This document shows, piece by piece, positions 1 to 6,129 of a stretch of 6,129 bases of DNA. Origin of the DNA: JAZKIX01 sp040384645 (lineage in GTDB: Bacteria; Pseudomonadota; Gammaproteobacteria; Burkholderiales; Burkholderiaceae_D); the NCBI GenBank assembly GCA_040384645.1, contig JAZKIX010000202.1, positions 1 to 6,129 of the forward strand, in the 5' to 3' direction. Under the pieces are notes generated by a model that was not told the origin of the DNA, did not search any database, and saw nothing but the letters and a program-made list of their open reading frames with translations. Position numbers and translations under genes: made by a program. How positions within the stretch are numbered: position 1 is the first letter of the stretch; each line of letters begins with the position of its first letter.

Positions 1-2809
1 CGGCGACGATAACCTCATCAAGACCGGCATCGGACGTACCGAGCGGCGCAATCAGTGTGGTTTGGCGCAAGCGGTCGTACCAACTTGCTTCGACCACGCC
101 TTCATCGTCAGCGTCTTTACTGCCTGCTACACCGCTGACGATCAGAAGATTTTTGGCACGGGTGACAGCGACGTAGAGCAGGTTCCAGTCTTCTTGCTCC
201 TTGAATTTTTCCTCTGCAGAAAATAGCGCATCACGCGCCATGCCACGTTGATCGTTGCGTCCAAATACGGAAAAATGCGTGGGCGCGCCAGCGTCTTGCG
301 GCCAGTCGCAAAGAATGCCGGAATCGTCACGTGCCGGCTTGCTGTGATTGGCATCGAGCAGTACCACGACCGAGGCTTCCAGCCCCTTAGCGCTGTGGAT
401 GGTCAAAATCCGCACCGCATCGATGGAAGGATCGCCAATCGCCTCATCCGGCGCATCAGTGCTGCTGCCATTTTGCAGGGTGCGCAAGGCATCGATGAAT
501 TTCGGCACGCTAGGGTAACGACCCGCATCCAGATTTAAGGCTAGCGCGATGAAGGCTTCGATATTGCCCACGACCTGGCTGCGCGCTATGCTGGACGCGG
601 CTTGCGCATAACGCGTGATGAGTTTGCTCTGATCGAAAATCAAGTCGAGCAAATCGTGTACCGGCAAACGCGGCGCTGCTTCCAGCCAATCGGATAGGTA
701 CTGCACTGCGGCTTGAATCGCAGCCGGCGCATCGAGTGCAGCAGCAGCTTGCAAGCGACACCACCAGTTTTTTTCAGAACGTAGCGCCAGCAAAATCAAA
801 TCGTCGTCGCTAGCCTGGAAAATCGGACTTTTCAATATGTGCGCCAGAGCGCGGTCATCACCAGGCGTGATTAAGAAGGTCAGCAAGGCAATCAGATCCA
901 GCACTTCGAGCGACTCAAGCAACCCACCGCGTTTATCGGACAAAAAGGGAATCCCAGCGGCGCGCAAGGCATGTTCATAAGCTGCCAGATGAGCGCGTTT
1001 TTTAACCAGCAACATGACTTCAGACCAGGGCACTTTCATGGCTTGCCGGGTACGCCACAAGGCCGCCGCAACCGCCGCTCCTTCGTCCCGTCGGCGCGCA
1101 TCTTCATCTTCATCCAAGCCGCTAAGCAACGGGTCGCGCAGATTAAATTCGACACTGGCGACGGCAACCTTACTTACTTGGATCAAGGGCAAGCGCCGCA
1201 CGCCGCCACGCAATCCGGACATTGTGGTTTGCTCGGCGAAGATTGGGTTGGCGATAAAACTGGCGTTGAGCACATCGACGATTGCAGTGGCATTGCGGCG
1301 CGTTTGATTAGTGCGCAAAATGGCCGCGCCTTGCGCTTGCAACAAATCGCGGGCGGCGATAAAAACACGTGGTTCCGCACGCCGAAAGCGATAAATCGAT
1401 TGCTTTGGGTCGCCCACGATAAACACGCTGGGTTTGCTGGCGCCCGCCTCGCCCAACTCATCGTAGGCATTGAGCCAGGCAAGCACGATATTCCATTGCA
1501 GCGGATTGGTATCCTGAAACTCATCAAGCAGAATATGTTTGTAGCGCGAGTCAAGCCGGCTCTGCAAATAAGCGGCATGCTGCTCGTCGCTCAGCAGGCG
1601 ATAGGCTTGCCATTCAAGGTCTGCAAAATCGAACACGCGGCGCTCGGCCTTGACCGCTTGATACTGCTCCAGTAAGGCGTTGCCGACGGCAAACAATGCG
1701 CCATTGAGTTGCAACACGATGGCCTCGGCACTACGCCGCTGTAAATTTTGCAAAGCATCGCCAATCGCGCAAAATTCACGTTCAAAAGTATCAACTGCGC
1801 CAGCGCCGAGATTATCTTCAATCACTTTCAATAATTTGCCGCGCCGATGGTCATTGCCACGTAATCCGCCAGTGCCGTCAAAAAACTGCGTCAGCAATTG
1901 GGCAAAATTATCCAGCGATGCACCGCCTGCAATCGCACTTTCCAAGGCCGTTGCGCGGGTCTGGTTGCGGGCTGCACCCTGCCCCAGCATCCATGCCAAG
2001 GTCTTCAGACGCGCCAGCAATTGCGTATCGTTCCACAAAGTGAGGCGCGCATCGCGAATGCCGTCCTCACCGCATAATTGCTGCAGCCATTCGAACGGCG
2101 CGCCCGGGGCGGAATGTTGCGTTGCAGCCCACCATTCAGCACGCTTGCTGACAAAGACATCGAGCAATTTTTTCGCATTGAAATCGCCCACCAAATCGTA
2201 CAAGGTCAGCATCGCGTCCTTGCACGCGACATGCTCGCTGTCGTTCAGCGATTGCATGAACTTGCTATAGGCTTCCTTGTGCAAGTCGGCGGTGGATTCA
2301 CTGAGCGTATAACCATGCGGCACGCCAGAACTAAGCGGCGCAATTTTTAACAGACGGCCAAACCAGCTATGGAAAGTGTCGATCGAAAGGGCTTGCGGAC
2401 TGGCTAACACCCGTTGGTATAATCTGCGCGACAGTGGCATGACACGCGCCAGATCGTGCACGGCGACGCCGCGTTCGAGCAATAACTGCTGCACATCCTG
2501 ATCCGACTCCAGCGCCAGTTGGCGTAGCAATTGCAGCAACCGTTCGCGCATTTCTTGCGCGGCCTTGCGGGTGAAGGTAATGGCTAATAATTCTGACGGC
2601 GCGGCACCCGCCAGCAACAGCCGCAGCACACGCGCCACCAGCAACCAGGTTTTTCCACTGCCGGCGCAAGCCTCCACCACGACCGAACGCTGCGGGTCAC
2701 AAGCGACATCGATAAAGTCCTGCGCGCTGGAAAACTGCCCATTGACTTCGTATGCGCGTGGCGGTGTATGGCCCGGCAACGGCGCCGCAGACTCAGCAGA
2801 CTCACTCAT
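1..2809 (-). CDS. addA: AddA-type helicase subunit of the AddAB recombination helicase-nuclease (partial, C-terminus beyond window)
   Basis: A superfamily 1A (UvrD/Rep/PcrA-like) 3'-5' DNA helicase, read continuously for 936 codons with no frameshift; the 3' end runs off base 1. Visible motifs, by residue: Q-motif glutamine about 30; Walker A ACAGSGKT 47-54; motif Ia TFTRKAAQEM 78-87; SIDTFHSW 142-149; Walker B/motif II LLDEFQDTN 427-435; motif III VGDPKQSIYRFR 465-476; a motif IV-like LRTNQTRRN 498-506; motif V TIHSAKGLEASVV 803-815; motif VI LLYVAVTRAKN 877-887. All catalytic ATPase residues are therefore present. The family motor unwinds broken duplex ends together with AddB in the cytoplasm, for RecA-dependent repair. 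Full-length relatives have about 1100-1200 residues and end in a RecB-like nuclease domain, which cannot be seen here. The start at 2809 is firm: it overlaps the addB stop as ATGA, and the addA frame has a TGA at 2824-2822 with no start codon between. RecB is the main alternative, but the AddB partner argues against it. Confidence 0.9.
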   Translation of the reverse strand, partial: MSESAESAAPLPGHTPPRAYEVNGQFSSAQDFIDVACDPQRSVVVEACAGSGKTWLLVARVLRLLLAGAAPSELLAITFTRKAAQEMRERLLQLLRQLALESDQDVQQLLLERGVAVHDLARVMPLSRRLYQRVLASPQALSIDTFHSWFGRLLKIAPLSSGVPHGYTLSESTADLHKEAYSKFMQSLNDSEHVACKDAMLTLYDLVGDFNAKKLLDVFVSKRAEWWAATQHSAPGAPFEWLQQLCGEDGIRDARLTLWNDTQLLARLKTLAWMLGQGAARNQTRATALESAIAGGASLDNFAQLLTQFFDGTGGLRGNDHRRGKLLKVIEDNLGAGAVDTFEREFCAIGDALQNLQRRSAEAIVLQLNGALFAVGNALLEQYQAVKAERRVFDFADLEWQAYRLLSDEQHAAYLQSRLDSRYKHILLDEFQDTNPLQWNIVLAWLNAYDELGEAGASKPSVFIVGDPKQSIYRFRRAEPRVFIAARDLLQAQGAAILRTNQTRRNATAIVDVLNASFIANPIFAEQTTMSGLRGGVRRLPLIQVSKVAVASVEFNLRDPLLSGLDEDEDARRRDEGAAVAAALWRTRQAMKVPWSEVMLLVKKRAHLAAYEHALRAAGIPFLSDKRGGLLESLEVLDLIALLTFLITPGDDRALAHILKSPIFQASDDDLILLALRSEKNWWCRLQAAAALDAPAAIQAAVQYLSDWLEAAPRLPVHDLLDLIFDQSKLITRYAQAASSIARSQVVGNIEAFIALALNLDAGRYPSVPKFIDALRTLQNGSSTDAPDEAIGDPSIDAVRILTIHSAKGLEASVVVLLDANHSKPARDDSGILCDWPQDAGAPTHFSVFGRNDQRGMARDALFSAEEKFKEQEDWNLLYVAVTRAKNLLIVSGVAGSKDADDEGVVEASWYDRLRQTTLIAPLGTSDAGLDEVIVA
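329..346 (+). repeat. 18-bp exact repeat, copy in addA
   Basis: ACGTGCCGGCTTGCTGTG occurs here and again at 4260-4277 in the same orientation; the match breaks on both sides. In addA it covers codons for HSKPAR (about residues 822-827). The addB copy is read in a different frame, so shared protein homology does not explain it. Confidence 0.6.
2806..2809 (-). promoter_or_regulatory. ATGA start-stop overlap coupling addB and addA
   Basis: The addB stop TGA (2808-2806) and the addA start ATG (2809-2807) share two bases. A ribosome ending addB can re-initiate directly on addA, which usually keeps subunits of one complex in balance. A G-rich stretch (GGGGC, about six bases before the ATG) could serve as a weak ribosome-binding site inside the end of addB. 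Coupling is inferred from the arrangement. Confidence 0.8.
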
Positions 2810-5547
2810 GCGCCGGCCCCATCAATGCTCCAGGCACCCTTGCGGCACAGGCCGCGTACTTCGCAATATTGACAAACGGATTCGATCCCATTAGCGGGCA
2901 TAGCCGCACCCTGCTGTATGGCTTGCATATTGTTGATGATGTGTCGTTGCAGCGCTGGCTGCCATTGCGCATAACGGGCGGCTTCGACATCGGCAATTTT
3001 TCCCTTGGTCGATTCCAGCGCAACGTAATGCGCGGACGCTACCGGGACATCTAGCAACAGGCCATAAAAAGCTAGTTGCTGATCTTCCCCATGTTTAAGG
3101 CGGTTGCTTAAAACAGCTTGCGCGCTGGTCTTGTAATCGAGCACGGCAAAAGCGCCTTCGGCATTTTCATCGATACGATCGATGCGGCCATTGAGCATGA
3201 TCTGGCCGCCATCCCATTGCAATGGCTGTTCACGCCATTCTTCACCCAGCACAAATTGCCAGCCTTGCGCCTCGCGTAAATTGGCCCATTCAAGATAGGC
3301 CGGAATGACTTTTTTCCAGCGTGCGTAATAGCCTAGCGCGGCCGCATTTTTCTTCAATTCCTGATCGAAAATTTGCGCTGAAATTGAACCTAACAAAAGA
3401 TCGCGATTCTCGACGCTACCAGCCCGGATCGCCTCGTGATAAGTGTTGAGAATCTGATGCAACCAATCACCGTAATCGCGTTTTTGTGGCATATCGGACA
3501 ATTCATCCAAGCCCGACAAACCCAACATCCGACTGGCAAAAAACTGGTAGGGGCAAGCCAGATAGCTGTTGTAACCGCTAGCGGACAATCTAGACGGCGC
3601 CAGGACTGCCGCGGATGGTGACGGCTTTACAGTCGAGAACGATTGCAGATTTTTTTCTGCCATACCAATGCGGCCAACCGGCAAGGTCGGCAACCCGGCT
3701 GCTTCCAAGGTCAATTGCAAACGCTCCAGCCAGGGACTGATAGGATTGGGTTCGCCGTCGCGATGGGATTGCCACGATAGGACGACTTCGGGATTAACAC
3801 TAAGTAATTCGGTCAAATCTTGCAATTGCTCGCGCTGTAAAAACTCGCGTGTAACCAGACCCAATTCGCGTCGAACTGCATTGGCGAAAAAAAGAGATTC
3901 AGCCGGCTGCGATGGCAAGTGACGCGCATCCGCTCCCACCAATAACACCGCATCGAATTTGCGTAAGCGGGCGCCATTGAGCGGCAACATGACGACGCGT
4001 CGATCTTCACCCGCAGCGAGAAACGGGGTTTGTTCGAGCCGCAGGCTAAGGAAGGCGCGCCATTCAGCAAAGGAAAACGCGTGTGCATGAAAAGCACTGT
4101 CTGCGGCATTTTCAGCTTCGCAATCCTGCGCCATGTCTGACAATAAAATTAATACTTGTGCGCCGGCTGCATCGCTGGCTAGCGCACCGATCATACCTAA
4201 CACCGCCATTGTGGAGCGCGTCGCTGCAATCCACTCAGCCAAGGTCTTTCGACGCGAAAACGTGCCGGCTTGCTGTGCCAATTGCTTTAAAGTCTGGCGC
4301 TCTTGCGGATGCTTGAATAAGGCTGCCTGTGCCGCTTCCCAACCACCGAGCACATTGGCTTGGCGTAGCGCACGTTCAATTACCATGATCTGATCCGATT
4401 TATCGGATAAATGCGTCAGCATGAAAGGCGATTTCAAGAGATCAAATAATGCCACCGTTTCAGCACGCGTCGCCACCACGTCAAACCATGCCGCAAGTCC
4501 GGCGGCGGCACGGGTAGTCGACAATTTCCAGCCAGTTTCATCCGCTACCCAGACTTGGGCGCGCTGCAATAATGCACGAATCCGGCGCGCCGTTACCCGA
4601 TCCTGCGCAACGATGGCTAGCGATGTTTTGCCCTCGGCCAGCCAATTGATAATGGCTTGCGCCCCTTGCTGTGCCTCATCTTCCAGACCGCTGGCCTCGC
4701 ATAAGGCGACGCCAGATGGCACCGCAATTTCCGCGAATTGCTGACTTAGCAGATCGTTCCGGATGATTTGTTCGTTCGATTGTTCTGAATTATCAGTATG
4801 TAACTCAGGCCAGGCTTGTGCATAGACTGGCGTAATTTTCCCTGGACGCCAATCCAGCCCCAATCGCAATACCGATGCGTAACTCGAATAGGTTTGCAAG
4901 AATGCCGTATCAATTGAGTTCGGCTCGACCGGACTGATCCATATCAACGGCCGTTCAGCAGTGGCCGCGAATCGCTGCAATTGAGCAAAACGCTCGACCC
5001 TAGCGTCACTTACATCCAGTTGGCTTTGCCATATCGACCACACTAATTGTGCTTCGTCCGATAATAATTGCTGCCCTGACGGCGTTAACGTTTGCAGGGC
5101 GCTATGCCAACGTTGCGCCACGGCTTGCGGTGTCAAGTGGACCGTCGGCAACAATGCCTGCGTCAATTCATCCGATAGCGCCAACAAGGTTTGCGCTAGA
5201 GGTAGCAAATCGGCATTGCGCTGCGCGCTGAACAATTTCTTGAGCCATGCGTGCTGGCGCAGTTCTGCATACATCGCCATCAAACGGGCACCATCGGAAC
5301 TCACTACCACCGCATCCGGCGACGGCATTTGCATCGCCAACAAACCCGATATCGTATTAATCCGTGGCGCAATGAAGGCGCAGCCAAGCGCCTCTGCCAA
5401 AGCCTCTTTCAAATACTGCGCATGAACAAAAGTCGGCACTACCACCTGAATCGCAGATAGATCCCTGGCATGAGCGTCAAGAATATGGCGCGCTGCTGCT
5501 TGCCAAAAATCTGCTGTCGATGGAATCAGTGCTGAGTTGAATGGCAT
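2806..5547 (-). CDS. addB: AddB-type PD-(D/E)XK nuclease subunit of AddAB
   Basis: A 913-residue protein from the start chosen here. The N-terminal two thirds is helicase-like but inactivated: the motif I position reads VVVPTFVHAQYL (about 35-46) with no GxGKT. The C-terminus is a RecB-family nuclease: LACPYQFF near 665, GRIDRID with Asp790, LDYKT with Asp804 and Lys806, and QLAFY (Gln824, Tyr828), the expected D...DxK...QxxxY arrangement. Cys665 plus Cys892, Cys895 and Cys901 (CQYCEVRGLC) match the C...Cx2Cx5C ligand spacing of the iron-sulfur cluster in Bacillus subtilis AddB. The role inferred from the family is to cut one strand during end resection and pair with AddA. The frame stays open to another ATG at 5640 (944 residues). 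I prefer 5547 because family-like sequence (IPSTADFWQAAARHIL) begins just after it and the extra 31 residues look non-conserved. Neither start has a clear Shine-Dalgarno. It is the first gene of the addB-addA operon. The exact start is less certain than the identity. Confidence 0.88.
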   Translation of the reverse strand: MPFNSALIPSTADFWQAAARHILDAHARDLSAIQVVVPTFVHAQYLKEALAEALGCAFIAPRINTISGLLAMQMPSPDAVVVSSDGARLMAMYAELRQHAWLKKLFSAQRNADLLPLAQTLLALSDELTQALLPTVHLTPQAVAQRWHSALQTLTPSGQQLLSDEAQLVWSIWQSQLDVSDARVERFAQLQRFAATAERPLIWISPVEPNSIDTAFLQTYSSYASVLRLGLDWRPGKITPVYAQAWPELHTDNSEQSNEQIIRNDLLSQQFAEIAVPSGVALCEASGLEDEAQQGAQAIINWLAEGKTSLAIVAQDRVTARRIRALLQRAQVWVADETGWKLSTTRAAAGLAAWFDVVATRAETVALFDLLKSPFMLTHLSDKSDQIMVIERALRQANVLGGWEAAQAALFKHPQERQTLKQLAQQAGTFSRRKTLAEWIAATRSTMAVLGMIGALASDAAGAQVLILLSDMAQDCEAENAADSAFHAHAFSFAEWRAFLSLRLEQTPFLAAGEDRRVVMLPLNGARLRKFDAVLLVGADARHLPSQPAESLFFANAVRRELGLVTREFLQREQLQDLTELLSVNPEVVLSWQSHRDGEPNPISPWLERLQLTLEAAGLPTLPVGRIGMAEKNLQSFSTVKPSPSAAVLAPSRLSASGYNSYLACPYQFFASRMLGLSGLDELSDMPQKRDYGDWLHQILNTYHEAIRAGSVENRDLLLGSISAQIFDQELKKNAAALGYYARWKKVIPAYLEWANLREAQGWQFVLGEEWREQPLQWDGGQIMLNGRIDRIDENAEGAFAVLDYKTSAQAVLSNRLKHGEDQQLAFYGLLLDVPVASAHYVALESTKGKIADVEAARYAQWQPALQRHIINNMQAIQQGAAMPANGIESVCQYCEVRGLCRKGAWSIDGAGA
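4260..4277 (+). repeat. 18-bp exact repeat, copy in addB
   Basis: This is the second copy of the 18-bp sequence at 329-346. Here the minus-strand addB frame reads it as part of AQQAGT. It contains a GCCGGC palindrome. The function is unknown, and it may be coincidence favoured by codon bias. Confidence 0.6.
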
Positions 5548-5786
5548 CAAAGAAAAATGAGGATGTAAAATAAACAGGTCGAAATCGTTCGAAAGACACC
5601 ACCAACCTGCTGAAAACCGTGGCTGCCGCGGGTAAAACATTTTAAGCGAAGCCCGTTGTAAATTAGCGCAATATCAAACTCTTTCGCGATTGAACTCACC
5701 ATTTTTAAAAAATATCGGGTATTATTCGACAAAATTCCCGCCCGACATCCCCTTCTGCACCTTTCCGCCTTATTGAATTCGTGCAT
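5547..5786 (-). CDS. Possible 79-residue leader ORF overlapping the addB start
   Basis: I do not recognise this ORF. It starts MHEFNKAERC and ends in a hydrophobic tail (CLFYILIFL). In its favour, GGAGA (5795-5791) sits four bases before its ATG, a better ribosome-binding site than addB has, and its TGA overlaps the inferred addB ATG as TGATG, an arrangement that often couples translation. Against it, no convincing promoter lies upstream on this strand, because that would have to be inside the trxA leader. The residue composition is unremarkable, and the ORF overlaps the frame that would extend addB to 5640. It could be a translated leader or a chance ORF; chance is somewhat more likely. Confidence 0.22.
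   Translation of the reverse strand: MHEFNKAERCRRGCRAGILSNNTRYFLKMVSSIAKEFDIALIYNGLRLKCFTRGSHGFQQVGGVFRTISTCLFYILIFL
5704..5732 (-). promoter_or_regulatory. Weak candidate promoter for addBA
   Basis: On the minus strand, TTGTCG (5732-5727) and TTTAAA (5709-5704) are separated by 17 bases; each matches four of six sigma-70 consensus positions. They lie in the most AT-rich part of the gap. Transcription would begin near 5697, leaving an untranslated leader of about 150 bases before the ATG at 5547 and excluding the 79-codon ORF. The match is weak enough to arise by chance in AT-rich DNA. Confidence 0.2.
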
Positions 5787-5800
5787 AACGTCTCCATTAT
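5773..5800 (+). promoter_or_regulatory. Candidate sigma-70 promoter for trxA
   Basis: TTGAAT (5773-5778) and CATTAT (5795-5800) are separated by 16 bases; each matches four of six consensus positions. A transcript from about 5807 would have a leader of roughly 83 bases that includes the 23-codon ORF at 5822. The -10 box overlaps, on the opposite strand, the ribosome-binding site of the 79-codon ORF. This is the best-placed candidate for trxA that I found, but it is only a moderate match. Confidence 0.33.
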
Positions 5801-5821
5801 CTTCAAACTACGGAAGCGTTG

Positions 5822-5848
5822 ATGGCACCCACCAAGCAGGAATGCCAT
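5822..5848 (+). repeat. Small inverted repeat over the upstream-ORF start codon
   Basis: ATGGCA (5822-5827) and TGCCAT (5843-5848) are perfect complements separated by 15 bases, so the upstream-ORF start codon would lie in the stem. TGCC (5843-5846) could instead pair with a second GGCA at 5852-5855, giving a four-base stem with a five-base loop; the two pairings exclude each other. The stems are short, so stability in the cell is doubtful. Confidence 0.25.
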
Positions 5849-5893
5849 GAAGGCACATTGATCCACTACTCCCTCTCATCGAGGAAAATATGA
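5822..5893 (+). CDS. Possible 23-codon upstream ORF in the trxA leader
   Basis: ATG at 5822 opens a 23-residue peptide that begins MAPTKQECHE and ends SLSSRKI. Its TGA at 5891-5893 overlaps the trxA ATG (5890-5892) as ATGA. GGAAG at 5812-5816, five bases before the ATG, is a plausible weak ribosome-binding site. The trxA ribosome-binding site lies inside its last codons, so translation of the ORF could feed ribosomes to trxA or open local structure. No function is assigned to the peptide. A short ORF of this length can easily arise by chance, although the exact overlap is suggestive. Confidence 0.25.
   Translation: MAPTKQECHEGTLIHYSLSSRKI
5881..5884 (+). promoter_or_regulatory. trxA ribosome-binding site
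   Basis: GAGG sits five bases before the ATG at 5890. It is a good Shine-Dalgarno core at normal spacing and fixes the trxA start. It also falls within the last codons of the 23-codon upstream ORF. Confidence 0.75.
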
Positions 5894-6129
5894 GCGAAAA
5901 CATCAAATACATCACAGACGCGTCTTTTGACATCGACGTACTCAAATCGGATTTACCTGTATTGGTTGACTTCTGGGCCGAGTGGTGCGGCCCTTGCAAA
6001 ATGATTGCGCCGATTCTTGAAGAAATCGCAAAAACCTACGACGGCAAAATCGTCATTGCAAAAATGGATGTCGATGCCAATCAAGCTGTGCCAGCCAAGT
6101 TCGGTATTCGCGGTATTCCTACCCTAATC
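5890..6129 (+). CDS. trxA: Thioredoxin 1 (partial, C-terminus beyond window)
   Basis: The first 80 codons of a cytoplasmic thioredoxin; family members have about 105-110 residues, so roughly the last quarter is missing. Visible are the first strand VLVDFWAEWCGPCK, with active-site cysteines 33 and 36 (WCGPC) and buried Asp27; the following helix MIAPILEEIA; the strand IVIAKMDVDAN (residues 54-64); and the cis-proline loop GIPT (Pro77), which lies beside the active site. There is no signal peptide. The protein reduces disulfides in enzymes such as ribonucleotide reductase and is itself recycled by NADPH-dependent thioredoxin reductase. GAGG at 5881-5884 supports the start. It is transcribed away from addBA. 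In many proteobacteria rho follows trxA, but this cannot be seen here. Confidence 0.97.
   Translation, partial: MSENIKYITDASFDIDVLKSDLPVLVDFWAEWCGPCKMIAPILEEIAKTYDGKIVIAKMDVDANQAVPAKFGIRGIPTLI

Larger units (their letters stand above)
5548..5889. other. Divergent addB/trxA intergenic region
   Basis: This stretch of 342 bp separates the inferred addB start from the trxA start. It must hold the control signals for both genes. The part around 5690-5735 is AT-rich, including an A/T palindrome near 5701-5713. No tRNA, rRNA or recognised small RNA is seen, and no terminator is expected between divergent genes. Two short ORFs (5786-5547 minus, 5822-5893 plus) each touch the start of a main gene. 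If addB starts at 5640 instead, the gap shrinks to 249 bp. Confidence 0.8.

Noticed and set aside
971..1675. A 234-codon open frame on the plus strand.
   Set aside because: It lies antisense to addA across helicase motifs II and III, has no recognisable domain, and is a shadow of the GC-biased coding strand.
1680..2350. Overlapping plus-strand open frames of 196 and 90 codons.
   Set aside because: Both are antisense to the N-terminal third of addA, which reads through with conserved helicase motifs. No plausible product.
3643..3658. GCAGA-T-run-TCTGC inverted repeat as a terminator or control hairpin.
   Set aside because: It is a 5-bp stem around a homopolymer loop inside the addB coding region, too weak and with no trailing T-run.
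4083..4744. Several plus-strand open frames of 77-107 codons.
   Set aside because: They are antisense shadows of addB with composition expected from reading its complement.
5796..5801. GATAAT on the minus strand as a -10 box for the 79-codon ORF.
   Set aside because: It matches five of six positions, but no -35 box lies at 16-18 bases, and transcription would start about three bases before the ATG, losing the ribosome-binding site.
5808..5999. A minus-strand 63-codon frame across the trxA start.
   Set aside because: It is antisense to a clear thioredoxin gene and its leader, with no supporting ribosome-binding site or homology.
1..6129. CRISPR arrays, insertion sequences, tRNA or prophage genes.
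   Set aside because: No spaced direct-repeat array, transposase, terminal inverted repeats, tRNA cloverleaf or phage domain was found. The three main genes are core functions filling almost the whole window.

Overview
The window looks like chromosomal core DNA of a betaproteobacterium, probably Burkholderiales and perhaps Oxalobacteraceae (Herminiimonas/Herbaspirillum-like). This is inferred from the character of the thioredoxin N-terminus, the moderate GC content and an AddAB-type recombination nuclease next to trxA. No alignment was run, so the placement is provisional. Nothing resembles a phage, insertion sequence, CRISPR array or other accessory element.

Layout. From 5547 down to the left edge, the minus strand carries a two-gene operon for a double-strand-break resection machine. 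First comes addB (5547-2806), an inactivated helicase-like protein with a C-terminal PD-(D/E)XK nuclease and four cysteines spaced for an iron-sulfur cluster. Next comes addA (2809 to beyond base 1), a UvrD/Rep-type superfamily 1 helicase with all the main helicase motifs. The genes overlap by four bases (ATGA), so their translation is almost certainly coupled. The addA C-terminus, where the family carries a second nuclease domain, lies outside the window. From 5890 to the right edge, the plus strand carries the first 80 codons of trxA (thioredoxin 1), with the WCGPCK active site.

Between the divergent genes is a 342-bp region (5548-5889) that is AT-rich in its middle. It contains two short ORFs, each touching the start of a main gene. 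On the minus strand, a 79-codon ORF with a good GGAGA ribosome-binding site ends in TGATG, sharing a base with the inferred addB start, which has no Shine-Dalgarno of its own. On the plus strand, a 23-codon ORF ends in an ATGA overlap with trxA, and its start codon lies in a small inverted repeat. Both could be translated leaders, but neither is proven and chance is a real alternative.

How the genes work together. AddA and AddB are expected to form a heterodimer that unwinds and degrades broken DNA ends and leaves a 3' tail for RecA loading, replacing RecBCD. Thioredoxin is a general disulfide reductant, and its divergent position implies no shared function beyond a possible shared control region. 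I see no clearly new system here. The most checkable oddities are the two leader ORFs, an 18-bp exact repeat present once in addA and once in addB, and the addB start site.
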